Under the pieces are notes generated by a model. It did no database searches, was not told the origin of the DNA, and saw only the letters and a list, made by a program, of their open reading frames with translations. DNA of 64,000 bases from positions 82,792,820-82,856,819 of the forward strand of contig OX104129.1 of assembly GCA_944470555.2 (NCBI GenBank). The letters are read 5' to 3'. Shown here piece after piece: positions 24,769-35,559 of the stretch; the first letter of the stretch is position 1, and each line of letters begins with the position of its first letter. The DNA is from Heterobilharzia americana (Eukaryota; Platyhelminthes; Trematoda; Strigeidida; Schistosomatidae). Position numbers and translations under genes: made by a program.

Positions 24769-25002
24769 GTGGTGATCGAAGGTGAAATGAAGATCTTGAC
24801 CAAGGCTGGATTCGAACAGGCGAACACAGAGTTTCCTGCCTGCTGTTCTGCGAATTGAGCTTCAAGGTCCGAAGAGAAACAAAAGTCTGATCAGCATTGG
24901 GACGTTGTCGCTTATTTAGTAGATCACTGGGCTAGAAACTAGGGAGCCTCTGGTTCCAATCCGGCCGTGGTCCAAATTTTCGTTTCACCTCCAATCATCA
25001 CC
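24769..25002. repeat. Inverted pair of a SINE-like repeat (fold-back)
   Basis: Left arm 24769-24816 and right arm 24953-25002 are inverted copies with scattered mismatches (GTTCGAATCCAGCC on the minus strand against GTTCCAATCCGGCC on the plus). Each arm carries a B-box-like GTTCNAATCC, preceded by an A-box-like segment in the 136-base middle. The pattern is two tRNA-headed units arranged head to head. No hammerhead core is visible. A transposon with terminal inverted repeats is an alternative reading. Confidence 0.6.
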
Positions 25003-25550
25003 TAGTATCAACACAAGTCTGCTAAACCACAGCTACTTCAAATAGTCAAAATGCGAATAACATTAATTTACAGATTTGAAGCAAATATAGTCAAAATGAA
25101 CTTAGCTAGCGACAAGAAGTACAAAAGATCAAGGTAAAGTGAATAAACTTAATTGTATGGTGGGTTTATTCCTCAACTTTTATGTGGTCAACTTACTTCC
25201 TGGTTATGTAAACTACTTCGGAATCTTATTAATAGACGTAAGTGAACTGGTAACTAAAGGTCAGCTAACTTCTTGTTGTCCAATCCTGAGTGGTAACAGA
25301 ATTCTGTTGATGATTGTGTGATGTGGTCACCAAGAAAGAGGACTTCGCATCATGTTTCACAGTGGCTAGTGTTAGATGGGTGGCAAAATTCGGAAAAGAG
25401 CCATGGACGCCGGTTTCTAATTAGCAAGTCATATCGATACGATTCTGCCAACCTTCAGGACTAGTCACCGTGAATTTAGTTATTCTGTAGTGATCAATCA
25501 GTGTGCATGATTCAGTCCTATAGTAGGTCAGTCGCCACCAAAACAGCTCA
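25003..25550. other. Spacer, nothing firmly recognised
   Basis: A donor-like GTAAGTG at 25236 follows a 30-codon frame, but no credible acceptor precedes it, so no exon is called. Confidence 0.35.
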
Positions 25551-25670
25551 GAGTCAATGTCTTTGATTTCGACATTGGGTTAATAGGGTTTGAATCTCAC
25601 AGAGGACATCATTTCGCTTGAGGTTGCATATATTGCCTTACTGACGAGTATCAACAGACATGAAATCTAT
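25551..25670 (+). mobile_element. SINE-3 with hammerhead-like core
   Basis: A B-box-like GGGTTTGAATCTC is followed by GAGGACATCATTTCGCTTGA and GGTTGCATATATTGCC, shared with 57500-57610 and 62655-62800. The core then reads CTGACGA, a weak stem II segment and GAAA. The A-box region upstream is worn. Confidence 0.6.
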
Positions 25671-26139
25671 ATGAAGCAGGGCATTCTGCAGAATGTCTTC
25701 AGTGAATGAGAAAGAAATCTTGAATTACTGTTTCCTACACTTTCATGGGGAGTATTTATGAATGGGACAGTACCTAGTTTGCAATACTTCGTATCCTGTA
25801 AGAAAAATAATTGAAACAGACACACCTCCTTCCTTTGTAGAAAAAAAAAATTTAAGTTCATAAAAATAAGTAGAGAGTTGAAAATGTTAGGATATAACTT
25901 CGGAAATAGGGACTTCTCTAGAGGGATTGCCATAAAATATATGAAGGAAATACAGAAAAGCGTTGGACATCCGTATGTAAAACGTGATAAGGTTTTTGCT
26001 TTTTTATGCCAGATAGATATGTTTTGAAATGGATTACAAACTAAAAACACTCTTCTATAACTAAGCTAGAGTCGATATTGGAAGTAACCTGCCGGCTGAA
26101 TTAAAGCAAACTGGAAAGGTACACGGTTCAAGTCATCTA
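25671..26139. other. Spacer, nothing recognised
   Basis: A 127-codon minus-strand frame at 25667-26050 is AT-driven and hydrophobic, with no splice context or family match. It is not called. Confidence 0.35.
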
Positions 26140-26425
26140 CAATTGTATTTACAAATTTAAAAACACTTTAGTAACAGCAAACCTGGTGACCATGAGGACA
26201 AATACTCAACTACGGTATTGAGTGACGGTCATGTTATGTCTTGAACTGACAGAAGTCGGAAGTATGGACCGTTAGATTCCGACTCACTGGCTTGATGGTA
26301 ACCTGTTGGCTATGAGTTCAATCCCAGATGGGATCATGGGCGCCCTACGACGAAACATGTGTCCAGTGTTTTCAGGTTTCCAGCTTTCAAGCTTTCTTCC
26401 AACTGATGTCATTCCATAGTGAACA
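26140..26425 (+). mobile_element. SINE-1, hammerhead lost
   Basis: The 5' leader (TCTTGAACTGACAGAAGTC), an A box as TGGCTTGATGG, a B box as GAGTTCAATCCC and the tail CCAACTGATGTCATTCC are clear. The hammerhead is reduced to ACGACGAAACATGTGTCCAG, with the CTGANGA part missing. Confidence 0.75.
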
Positions 26426-27614
26426 TCAACTTAAAACATCAAAAGAACTTAAGGGAATGGTGTACACTACTTTTTGAACTCGCATAAATAATTGACTTTC
26501 AAAGGAATGAATGACTCTTAACAGTTTAGCCACCAAGGATACAAGAAGTTATATTACCACAGCTCTATGAGGAGTCATCATACATGAAGTGTTGGTGTTA
26601 CTTAGTTTTACAGGATTTATAGCGATAAAATGTTACTGACAGAACTTTATATCACAATGTACTTTGCTCTTATTTATTACCTCGAATCTTATTTTCTTTC
26701 TTCCGTAAAGATTACGACACAGTGCATAAAGCACCGATAATCTATTTTGTATTTCTCAACACCTAACATAGTATAAGTAACATTCTCTTACTGCAAAACT
26801 TATACTCTTTTCATTGGCATAAACAATTATCCTGAGGCAAAAGTTTTTGGTCTGTGTTTCTACGTTTGTAGAAGTCGAACAGCTTAGTAGGATTCAAAGA
26901 TTATGATTCTACCATAAACAATTAGGGTATAGCATTTTACCTGGTTATTGTGTTAGTCTTTACAACTTCAGTCAGATACTTGTAGATGTATGAGTACAAA
27001 ATACGTTGAATTCATTTTATTCTACGACTCTTGACTAAACAAATCTAGGTGAGTAGGTCCATGGTATTCTCACTGACAGCAAGGAACGCGTAACAAGCAA
27101 AATGAAGCCAGAAGCATTAAAACAGCTGAGAATGAACAGTGTAATTTTCTCAATGGAATAAACAGACTTGTGAATATCTCAACGGTTTTCATTAATCATA
27201 GTTGTTAATTTTACCATGATCATTAGACTACTAGTTTTGCTCTAGTATAAACAAAATCTTTCCGCAATATAATGGCGTTTATTTGATAACATTTTTAAAG
27301 ATTTCTCATGATAAGAAAAGAGAACTGTAATTAATATTCACTGTGTGAGAAACCGCTTTTGCTCCAAAAATAATGAGTTATTCTGAGGATAAAAACAAAG
27401 AATTGAATCAGACTGGTACGGTATGTGAAAAAATAAAGTTTTTAGATATGCAGTACAAGAAAATTATGTGTGCGATATTCATTCCACTTCATGTAATATC
27501 TTTTTCAAGCCGTTGAAATTCTTGTTACCATTCTTTTATGATAGGCAGAATGCTTATTTTCAATCGAAAACTGGAGATAGAATATCTCAAAGGAATTAGC
27601 ACTCACTGATACTG
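26426..27614. other. Spacer, nothing recognised
   Basis: AT-rich sequence without exon-like frames or recognised repeats. Confidence 0.4.
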
Positions 27615-27810
27615 AAATAATGGACAATATTTGTGGCTCAGGTGGGTGACCTTGATTGTACTGTGTTCTCTGAGCTGGGGTGTTTAATGTGAAGCTTTCA
27701 TCGTCTTGCTAGACGACATCATCAGCACTAACTTCAGCATGAGGTGAGCTGTCAATATCTCTCCTTGAGTGATTTAGTGGCTTGCTCTGACAATGTGGTC
27801 TGTGATACGC
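27615..27810 (+). repeat. Interspersed repeat family 4 (tRNA-like start)
   Basis: The segment begins TTTGTGGCTCAGGTGGGTGA, which resembles a pol III A box, and continues through CTAGACGACATCATCAGCAC to GTCAATATCTCTCCTTGAGT. A second copy lies at 29165-29395 in mixed orientation. A SINE is likely, but no B box or ribozyme core is clear. Confidence 0.55.
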
Positions 27811-28162
27811 TTATATGCATATGTGTATATGTTAGAACGGAAGCTATTGCTTCTGAACACATACTTCAGTGTTTATATTTCCTTGAGAAATGGATTACGA
27901 CATTTACCTTTACAATCAAAGATAGTATTTTTTACTTGTTACTGTTACAGAAGTCGAACAGTGACTTCATGCATCTTGTGAACTGTCTTAGAATCTTATT
28001 TCAGTCCCCCTCCCCTGCATACTGTTACTAGCAGATAAAAAACCCATCTCCAAACACACACTCGAATATCCTATATACTATTCCTATTTAACTTATGGTT
28101 CAAGTGTCCCTTGTATTTCGTTTCGTACCACTCATAACTCAAGTCATAAATCTGGTTTCAAA
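27811..28162. other. Spacer with an isolated acceptor-like site
   Basis: TTACTTGTTACTGTTACAG ends at 27950 and is followed by a 26-codon open frame (KSNSDFMHLVNC and on) to a stop at about 28031. No phase link to other exons could be made, so it is not called as coding. Confidence 0.3.
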
Positions 28163-28490
28163 TATTATTATTATGATTATTATTTGTCCATTGGGTTCCT
28201 AATGGAACATATCGCTTCAGTAGCACGTCTCCACTCAACTCTCTTATCTGAAATCTTTTCAACCTGGTTCCACAACAGCCCGCAACCTCTCATTTCCTCC
28301 TCACATGATCTCCTCCGTGTCACCCTCATCTCGGACGCCCAACTCGTCGCTTCCCATCTAGGTTCTACTCGATGGCCTGGCCTGGCGTATGATGTCCCCA
28401 GTCGGCCTTCTCAGTGTATGCCCAATCCATCTCCATTTCCTTCTGCATATTTGTTGAGCGATTGCTTCTCGGTTGGTTCGTTGCCACAGG
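28163..28490 (-). mobile_element. RTE-like LINE (family 1), 3' fragment
   Basis: The tail is ATTATTATTATGATTATTAT on +. The minus strand reads NLWQRTNREAIAQQICRRKW, RWIGHTLRRPTGDIIRQAR, the best preserved C-terminal block among the short copies. It is 5'-truncated near 28490. Confidence 0.88.
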
Positions 28491-29164
28491 TTTCGAATAT
28501 GGTGTATATCAATACTTGATAAATTACATACAACTGCTAATAAATAATTTTTTATCACAAAGTTCACAGGAAAGCTTTTGTAAATCCTGGAGACAATAAA
28601 ATAAATGTCTAAAAACTATCTACGTTGTTCCCCAGGTTCAAAAAATCGTAGAGAACTAATCTATGCACCAATTGGCCATTTCATTCATTGGGAGCTAAAT
28701 ATAAAAACTACGTTATTCAGTTAATTACACTTACAAAGGAATCGTCTTCACACTATATGAATGTAATCAAAATAATTTTAGCAATTCAATCGACAACGAA
28801 CAACTGTTTCGAGTTGAAAGATTAGCAAAATTCAGAATAAATGAATAACTGCACGAAGCAAATGTATAGCCGAATTCACACTGTCGTGCTCATGTGACAG
28901 ATTGAGAGAATATCCATGTTGCCAAAACACAATTACTGGAATGTTCTATTCTTCCAGATGTTCATTCAGAGATGAGATATCATAGTATTCAGTAAAATTA
29001 ACCCAATCCTTCAAAAAAACTTTGAATACGTAAAGTCCTTCATCAACATCAACACACTCCGAGGCTTTTAGCAAAGATAAATAATGTGATGAGCAATTAT
29101 CACATTAGTTGGAGAGACAAAACAAATGCAAACTGCCCTTTTAGAAAAGTCTTCAAATAACTAA
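28491..29164. other. Spacer, nothing recognised
   Basis: No exon-like frame or known repeat was recognised. Confidence 0.4.
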
Positions 29165-29395
29165 GGAATAGTTGAGAATATTTGTAGCTCAGGTGGATGG
29201 TATTGGTTGTATCGTGTTCAACAATCAATGAAAACAACCAATCACAGACCGCTTCATCAAGGCAAGCTACTAAGTCACTCACGGAGAGGTATTGACAGCT
29301 CACTTCATACTGAAGTTAGTGCTGATGATGTCACTGTCTAGAAGGACGATGAAAACTTTACGACTAAACAACCCAGCTGAGAGAACACAATACAA
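29165..29395. repeat. Interspersed repeat family 4, fold-back copy
   Basis: 29165-29210 repeats the start of the 27615-27810 unit in the plus sense. 29240-29395 repeats the same unit in the minus sense, including AGCTGTCAATACCTCTCCGT and CATCATCAGCACTAACTTCA on the minus strand. The TTGGTTGTATCGTGTTC start occurs in both arms, so this is a partial inverted duplication. Confidence 0.6.
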
Positions 29396-29493
29396 CCAAA
29401 ATAACTAAGGCCATTACTTACTCTTCTATTTTCCGAGGAAGTGAGTGATCATCAAGGATGAAATTTAAAGCGTTTTCTTCATTTTTTTTACAG

Positions 29494-29688
29494 GTATATG
29501 TAGGGAGACACCTGAATACTCATAGCACGTTGGATTCCTTTGAATATATTGACTCAGTATATGGTGTCAGTTTATCCGGTGGTCGAATGCTTTCAGTCAA
29601 ACGTGGCCTCTCTCTTCGAGAATGTCTAACTTATAGAAAACAAAATATTTTCAATCTGACCTCATCAAAAACAATTATTGTTGCATTG
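29494..29688 (+). CDS. Gene 2, internal exon (unrecognised protein)
   Basis: A strong acceptor (CTTCATTTTTTTTACAG, ending 29493) opens a frame of exactly 65 codons, phase 0 at both ends, closed by a GTATAA donor at 29689. It reads VYVGRHLNTHSTLDSFEYID, SVYGVSLSGGRMLSVKRGLS, LRECLTYRKQNIFNLTSSKT, IIVAL. Composition and codon use are coding-like and unlike the surrounding AT-rich sequence. I do not recognise the family. Its phase fits the exon at 34820. Earlier exons, needed for the protein start, were not found with confidence in the window. Confidence 0.6.
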
Positions 29689-29879
29689 GTATAACTAAAC
29701 ATTACCTCAAAAAACAGATTCTGAGATGTATTCTCAAAGCTCAGACTATTTTCGAAGATATATAGTATGACTAAAGGTAACACAAGCTGACAGAGTCACC
29801 GCTCAATCCACTAGGAGTCAATTGATTAATGGCAAACGTGATTACTATTTCAAGCTATAAAATTAACACTTTTCACTTA

Positions 29880-30895
29880 CACAAGAGATATGTGGTTGAT
29901 ACATTTATTATACGTACTTTAAATACGGATGTTGAGACCATATTTGAGAAGTTTAATGGTTGTCATTAGTTTGTTAACATTAAATCCCAGAATAACTTGG
30001 AGTTTACTCTACTGGATGAACTATGCAGTAAGCAAGTTTTCAAGCCTCAGTCTTACAGAGAAGAAAGCAAAATCTACTCTACTGATTATCATTAATTATC
30101 AAAAGAATCTGCACATATAACACAGTTAATGGATTTTTGCAGAATGGATAGCCGTTCAGTTATATTGGAAAACATTTCAAAGCTGAGTATTGCACAATAG
30201 ATTCATACAGTTCGAAAAATGTCTGTATTTATGAATTTATCGATGCTCTAACATTTAGTAATTATACTCGACTAAAATGATCAGTTACTTTAGGCATATA
30301 AACTCAGTGAACAAATCCTTCATGACTGCTAGTAGTTTAATTTAGCACACATTTTTCATTCTGTTAGGAACTCCTTAGCTCCATGTACCTTTATTTATAA
30401 ATGTTGTTTTATGAGTTCATACTGTAGTTAAACTTTAGAAGAACCGGTTATTTAAGTTGTTGAGAACAATGTTTATTTCTGCCAAATTACAGACCACTTC
30501 CTTCGTTGACCTAATAATTCCTGAATATGCTAGGAAGAGCTACCTCTTTGGGCTACCTGAATGTTTGTTTATAAGTTCGCTTACTCCTGTGAAGTTAGTT
30601 ATATCGGTTACACAAAGCACACGCGTTTCAAGTGTAAATATCCATGCATTAGCCTTTAAGGTTATCGAGAAGAGAATGCAAAGCAATCGATAATTAGATC
30701 CTTGATCAAGATATCAATTCTGGCCACTTGAATCTATACAGTCTGCATCTGAGATTTTCTACAAAGTTGAAGCAAACGGTTCAAAAGGGGCGTGATTTCT
30801 TATCTAGGACTTTTGAAGGCATTGCCAATTCATGACTTCAACCAGGATCAACGTGAATAGAAGTTGTACGTCTCATATCTCTTCATACCACTTTC
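29880..30895 (+). mobile_element. Penelope-like element, decayed RT to GIY-YIG copy
   Basis: Broken frames give RYVVDTFIIRTLN (the RT catalytic box, normally YVDD, here YVVD), EFTLLDELC, then a worn middle, YKFAYSCEVSYIGYTKHTRF (GIY-YIG start, about 30573-30632) and a C-terminal end KLYVSYLF near 30870-30895. The order matches PLEs. The mutated active site and several frameshifts mean it is not functional. It lies in an intron of gene 2. Confidence 0.7.
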
Positions 30896-31338
30896 TTATT
30901 AAAAATATATTATTCCTTGATTTCTTTCGCTCTTAATTATAAGACTCTACTGATTATAAAAGACTGTTATTTGTTTCCAACACTAAGACAAACAAATTCG
31001 TTGGTTTGATTGATGAATTATATGAAAAGATTTTTTTCTCTTCTGTTTGTTATTTATTGACGTAATACATGATATATTATGAAAAGTTAAAATATACACA
31101 GATATGAGTTATGATGACATTAGTATTTCCGTTGAATGTGAATAGAGCTTTCTTAGCTAATTTGAAATAGCACACAGTTACTTAAAATTGTTAGCGTATA
31201 TTAATCAGAATATTTCACAACTTTGATAAACTGGACGATCAACCTCAGACGATTTTTGAGCAGAATATATAGGTTGGTGCACATTGGTTGTTCCCTTCTT
31301 AATCTGTTCATCTATTTTACTAAACAATTATAAAGTAC
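30896..31338. other. Intron spacer, nothing recognised
   Basis: No further repeat or exon was recognised between the PLE and the SINE palindrome. Confidence 0.4.
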
Positions 31339-31367
31339 ACTAATGATGGGCAGTGGCTAGCAGTGGA

Positions 31368-31412
31368 ATCCAGGATGCGCATTTCATCCTATTTGGGACT
31401 CGTCAGTTGGAT
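31368..31412 (-). ncRNA. Hammerhead ribozyme, left arm of the SINE-2 palindrome
   Basis: On the minus strand: CTGACGA (31406-31400), stem II GTCC with GGAT around loop CAAATA, GAAA (31385-31382), short stem III TGCGCA, cleavage triplet ATC, then CTGGAT. Stem I is ATCCAA/CTGGAT with one mismatch next to the core. All catalytic bases are kept. Confidence 0.7.
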
Positions 31413-31490
31413 GTACCTGCTTCCCAATGGGTGATGTTGTCCGAGTCCGAGTCCCGGTAGGAACAACATCACTCACCGGGAAGCAGGTAC

Positions 31491-31535
31491 ATCCAGCTGA
31501 CGAGTCCCAAATAGGACGAAATGCGCATCCTGGAT
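31491..31535 (+). ncRNA. Hammerhead ribozyme, right arm of the SINE-2 palindrome
   Basis: Stem I ATCCAG (31491-31496), CTGACGA (31497-31503), stem II GTCC (31504-31507) and GGAC (31514-31517), GAAA (31518-31521), stem III TGCGCA, cleavage triplet ATC (31527-31529), and CTGGAT (31530-31535) pairing fully with stem I. This matches the known SMalpha hammerhead pattern, including the CAAATA loop. Confidence 0.85.
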
Positions 31536-31722
31536 TCCACTGCTAGCCACTGCCCATCATTAGTGAACACAGTAAAAAGACAGGCAATATCGAGGCATCC
31601 ACACAGGAGCCCGTATGCCAACAGAGACTGATGAATTCGGTCCAATCAACAACGGTGTAATACAAGCAATAACACTAAAATTATAAAGTAATTTTTATGA
31701 TAGATGTTTCACAGGTACATAG

Positions 31723-31932
31723 AAGTTGACTGATTATGCAGTTAGTTATACAAGGAAGTTTCTTTCATCAATGTTAAGAGCAAGACAGATTAAAACTTCA
31801 CATTTTAAGGACCCTATGTATTCAAAGCTTCTTTTTGATACCAACAGAAATGGAATACAGAACGACAACAATAAGCAAACAATAAATTTTAAAAGCTTGA
31901 AGGTCAAAATTCGACCTGATGGAGTTGAATAA
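31723..31932 (+). CDS. Gene 2, possible extra or alternative exon
   Basis: After TAG at 31720-31722 a phase-0 frame reads KLTDYAVSYTRKFLSSMLRA, RQIKTSHFKDPMYSKLLFDT, then NRNGIQNDNNKQTINFKSLK, and ends VKIRPDGVE with a TAA. It could be an alternative last exon, or an internal exon ending at a weak AAG|GTCAAA donor that keeps phase 0. The nearest strong acceptor (TTTCACAG at 31714) would give immediate stops, which weakens the case. No family is recognised. Confidence 0.3.
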   Translation, partial: KLTDYAVSYTRKFLSSMLRARQIKTSHFKDPMYSKLLFDTNRNGIQNDNNKQTINFKSLKVKIRPDGVE

Positions 31933-31964
31933 ATTAAGCATCAAGTAAGCAGTTGATAACTTGT

Positions 31965-32110
31965 ATAGGTTTTATTCTATTTGGAACTGGTCAGTTGGAT
32001 GTACCTGCTTCCCAGTGGATGATGTTGTTCCCACAGGGATTCGTTCTCGGGAGCGATTGCTTCAAAGTCCAGCGTGTTATCCACTACACCACCAAGCCAC
32101 AACAGCATCA
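31965..32110 (-). mobile_element. SINE-2, single minus copy with tRNA-like head
   Basis: On the minus strand: head TGGTGTAGTGGATAACACGC (A box), GCTTCAAAGTCCAGC-type anticodon region in the + sense, a worn B box and GGAACAACATCATCCACTGG. The hammerhead has decayed (CTGACCA, AATAAAA). Confidence 0.7.
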
Positions 32111-32177
32111 TATAAAAACAATTATACTAGGTAATAAGGTTGTTTAAGTTGAAAAACATTAAAATGTAACCTACACA

Positions 32178-32275
32178 TTCCATTTTATTAAATGCATCAC
32201 ACAGTGGAACAGCATTATTTATTAAATTACGTTTCGGACACAACTTATTGTCCATAGTAATGTCAAGATAACCTC
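32178..32275 (-). mobile_element. Penelope-like element, 3' terminal fragment
   Basis: On the minus strand a stem GGACAATAAGTTGTGTCC is followed by GAAACGTAATTTAATAAATA and a TGATGCATTTAATAAAATGG end. This matches, with divergence, the terminal part of the hairpin at 57934-58134. No coding part remains. Confidence 0.6.
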
Positions 32276-33280
32276 ACAACTTTGAGATATGATTTATATA
32301 GTGAGATTAACCCTAACCCTAGTTTACAGTAAACTCAGTATATTTGAAATTTCGTTCGTTAAACTGAACACACACGAGGTATCCATACACACATAGAGTA
32401 TTCATTTACCTTAACAAAACTGTTTTCTAAAATGAAATTTGAAGCGAAAACCAGGTCAATTATCCTGTTCCTAAGTAATTCTTACAGTATTTTTCAGCTG
32501 TCTATGCATATTTACTAGCCGCATTTTTACACAGAGTTTAACTTTCATTCATATAAACTCAGTAAATCACAACCGATTAGGTATAGGTTAAAACAGTTTC
32601 TGTTGACAAAATAACATATCCAAAGTGTTACACAGAAATAGTAGGATTAAAAATGAATTTTAAGTCTGTATCTCTTTTTATTTTATTAATATCTTTCCCA
32701 TATTCCACAAGATTTTCATCCAGTTTTGATTATTATAAGTTAACGAACAATAGCGATAATCACCGATTTTTAGAATCACATTTATGTTCGTTTATTATCA
32801 ACGTGTCAGTTTTAATCTAAATATCATAGGATATGGCTCGGCGGTTTAGAGAGATGACAATCAATCAGTGGGTCATGATTTCTAACCCCGCTACGGTTAC
32901 CGAGGTTTGGGCGGTCAGGTGAACATTATAAGCCCTCATAGAGTAATTGTGGCTCATAGCCTACTGCACGGATGTGCCGAATAAGGTTTGTTCAGGTTGC
33001 AGTATGATCAAAGGTGCACAAGGTGTTAATTTCTATATTGAAAATAATTCACCAAGCCGTAAAACAACCTGAAGTACTGACTAACTGATACACGCTTCTT
33101 TTCCAAGGACAAGCAAACGAACAACAAATACTGAAAGGAACAGAAAACATGCAGTAGAAACACTTTGAATTTTTAGACTAAAAAAATACTAAGAAATTGT
33201 CACGTAGCTTAAAAGAACAGATCATGATCAAATTAATTCAATTGAGTTGCTTAGTCTATGCCTATCAGATCCTGTTGGCG
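32276..33280. other. Intron spacer with a possible tRNA-derived repeat
   Basis: Around 32833-32905 the sequence reads ATGGCTCGGCGGTTTAGAG (A-box-like) followed by GGTTACCGAGG, which resembles a decayed tRNA-headed SINE. A similar ATATGGCTCGCAGTCGG occurs near 57828. No exon was recognised. TTAACCCTAACCC at 32308 is only two telomere-like units. Confidence 0.35.
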
Positions 33281-34375
33281 CTATTATTATTATTATTTGT
33301 CCCTTGGGTTCCTAATGGAAAGTCTGTATTCTCTGCAATCATTTCAGTCTGGCTCCACAATTGCCCACAAGCTCTCATTTCTTCTTCACATCATCTCCTC
33401 CATGTCATCCTCACCTCAAACGCCCAACTCGTCGTTTCCCGTTTGGATTCCACTAGAGTACCTGGCCTGCAGCGAAATGTCCCCAGTCGACTTTCTCAGT
33501 GTATGCCCAATCCATCAACACTTCATTCTGCATATTTGTTCAGCGATAACTTTATCTTTGGTTCATTGCCAGCCAGCCAGCCAGAGTTCCTTGTTGCTTA
33601 TTCTTATTATTCTGGCCACCTCATCAATCTTCAGTATCGAATCAGAGTAAGCAGTTGTTGATGAATGCCTGTAGTTTGTTGAAAATCCCTTTCGTAGCGC
33701 GACAGGTCTCTCAACCATACAGAAGGACTGACTTGACTGGTATTGGTGTTGAAAATCGGGATGTTGTTCCACATGCTGAGTGCGGAATATGTCCCTACTG
33801 GTTTCAGATTAGTGAATGCCTGCCTTGCTGTCTTTCCAATTCTGGCTGGCTTTGACATCCTCGTGTGTGCCTGTGCTGCCTGTAGTTGAAACAGTGCTGA
33901 CTAGATAGACGAAAGAGGCTACTTCCTTTAAGTTTCTCCCGTTCATGCTGATTGGAGCTTGTTGTTGTTGTTAGTGGTGGTGTTGGTTGGGTATCTTCAT
34001 CACCTCTGTCTTCTCTACACTCACTTGAAGTCCCGTCTTCGTTGCCCTGCCCTGCCTGTTGTGCCAACTTGTTAGTTTTCGCCTGTACATCTAGTTTATG
34101 CCACAAGACATTAGACACAAGTTATCGGCGAAATCCAAATCTCCTAGGATCTTCCTCCGGCACGGCATATCCCACTCTTCTTGCTTCTCAGAGTTTGTTG
34201 CACGATCCAGTCCAGTCCACGACAATCAGGAAGATCATCGGTCATTATAGTAGACAGCTTTGTCTTACTCCTTCCTGTCTTCATTTCAAAGGCGTCACTG
34301 AGCTTTCCATTGTGAATTACTTGGCATGTGGCGTCTTCATATAGTTGTCGAATGAGACTGACAAAGATTTGTTGT
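33281..34375 (-). mobile_element. RTE-like LINE (family 1), 5'-truncated copy
   Basis: The + strand starts with the tail CTATTATTATTATTATTTG. The minus strand then reads the C-terminal region, LKGSSLFRLSSQHCFNYRQH in shifted frame, the trinucleotide-rich tract near 33955-33985, DFADNLCLMS (altered FADD box) and YDDAT before truncation near 34375. It lies in a gene 2 intron, opposite in sense to the gene. Confidence 0.85.
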
Positions 34376-34819
34376 ACCTTTTGGAGTTAGTAGCAAGAAA
34401 TCCAATTCTGACTAAATAGAAAATGTTTATACTGAAGAATGGATAAACGAAGGTAGGAATTTTCAAATCTGTAAATCATCGAAACAGAATGCTTATCATA
34501 AAGAAGAAAACTTTATGACATTTAGCTATATCTACATCTCATAACCCGCCATAATAGGACAAATATTCTGCATTTTTGTTTGTACTCTCTAAACTTCATC
34601 CATTTTCATTTCTTTCTGTTCCCCTGAAGTTCTTAAGTTAATAAACAATGTCTGAGATTTCGTAAAATAACTTCACGCTTTCTCAATAAAATTATCAAAG
34701 GAATAATACATGCAAAAAATAACTTAATGATAGAATTTGCATGCAAAATCATTTCTAATATTACGCTATGCGATTTGAGTCCTGTTTTTTTTTTGATTTT
34801 GTGGCTGACTTCACTTCAG

Positions 34820-34885
34820 CTAGTGTTCTACTCAAGATTTAAACCTATCCCTTGCTTTCAGTTTATTGTTTATACATGCGAAAAG
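34820..34885 (+). CDS. Gene 2, short internal exon
   Basis: A strong acceptor (TTTTTTGATTTTGTGGC through ACTTCACTTCAG, ending 34819) is followed by exactly 22 codons, LVFYSRFKPIPCFQFIVYTC then EK, and a donor GAAAAG|GTTAGA at 34886. It is phase 0 at both ends, matching the preceding exon's end and the following exon's start. At 66 bases it is a short exon, common in schistosomes. No family is recognised. The other two frames close at once or within a few codons. Confidence 0.5.
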
Positions 34886-35559
34886 GTTAGAAAATAGTAT
34901 TCTTACATAACACTAGTTGAACGGTATGTAAAAGCGGACAGTATTGTTCTCAGCTAAATTCCCCAAAGGTTTATGTAAGTATGCATCATACCATAAAGTA
35001 ATAAACTACGATATATTTTTTAATTAGAGGTAATACGTTTATGTAATACGCAACTATCAATCATTAAAATTACAACAATATTAGTGATATAAATTGAACT
35101 AGTTGCCAAAAGAACTATGAAAGCAATAAGATAATGCAGATATTTTGACGATGTTTATGAAAGCTGAAACAAAAACACAAAAATTGCGTCATCTTCATCA
35201 ACATAGGACTAGGTTTTACTCCTTAACTGTCCAAATTGCCACTCTTCATATCATCACATACAGCAAGGATGCACAGGGATGAATACCAAGGAAATAAAGA
35301 AGAAAAGTAGTAAAAAGTAGTGAAAGAGAGAGAGGAGGAATGGGAAAACGCTGAACTCCTTGCAACAGTTAGGATAAGGATAATGTGCGGATACACCTGC
35401 GCCACTGCAACTGATTCTGAGCCAGACCACCTAGAGTCCGCAACTACTATTTACGCCTGTCACGCTGACGTCAAACTGGAAGTTCACATTTCCTTGCACA
35501 GTTTAGACCAGCAGTCAAATTATTCATGCTGCTATACTATTTTTTAGTTTCGTCACCCA
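34886..35559. other. Intron spacer, nothing recognised
   Basis: No exon or repeat family was recognised. A GA-rich stretch lies at about 35305-35340. Confidence 0.4.

Larger units (their letters stand above)
31339..31680. mobile_element. SINE-2 (SMalpha-like) palindrome with one-sided tail
   Basis: Left arm 31339-31440 and right arm 31463-31564 are inverted copies over 102 bases with about five mismatches, separated by a 22-base centre containing CGAGTCCCGGTAGG. Each arm is the 3' half of SINE-2, including a hammerhead. The tail (GGCAATATCGAGGCATCC, CGTATGCCAACAGAGACTGA) follows only the right arm. The tRNA-like heads appear to have been lost from the centre, leaving a B-box remnant. Confidence 0.85.

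Noticed and set aside
25667..26050. 127-codon minus-strand frame
   Set aside because: Phe/Leu-rich product of A/T-rich sequence, with no supporting context.
32308..32322. Telomere-like TTAACCCTAACCCT
   Set aside because: Only about two repeat units in unique AT-rich sequence. Not evidence of a telomere or an interstitial telomeric array.
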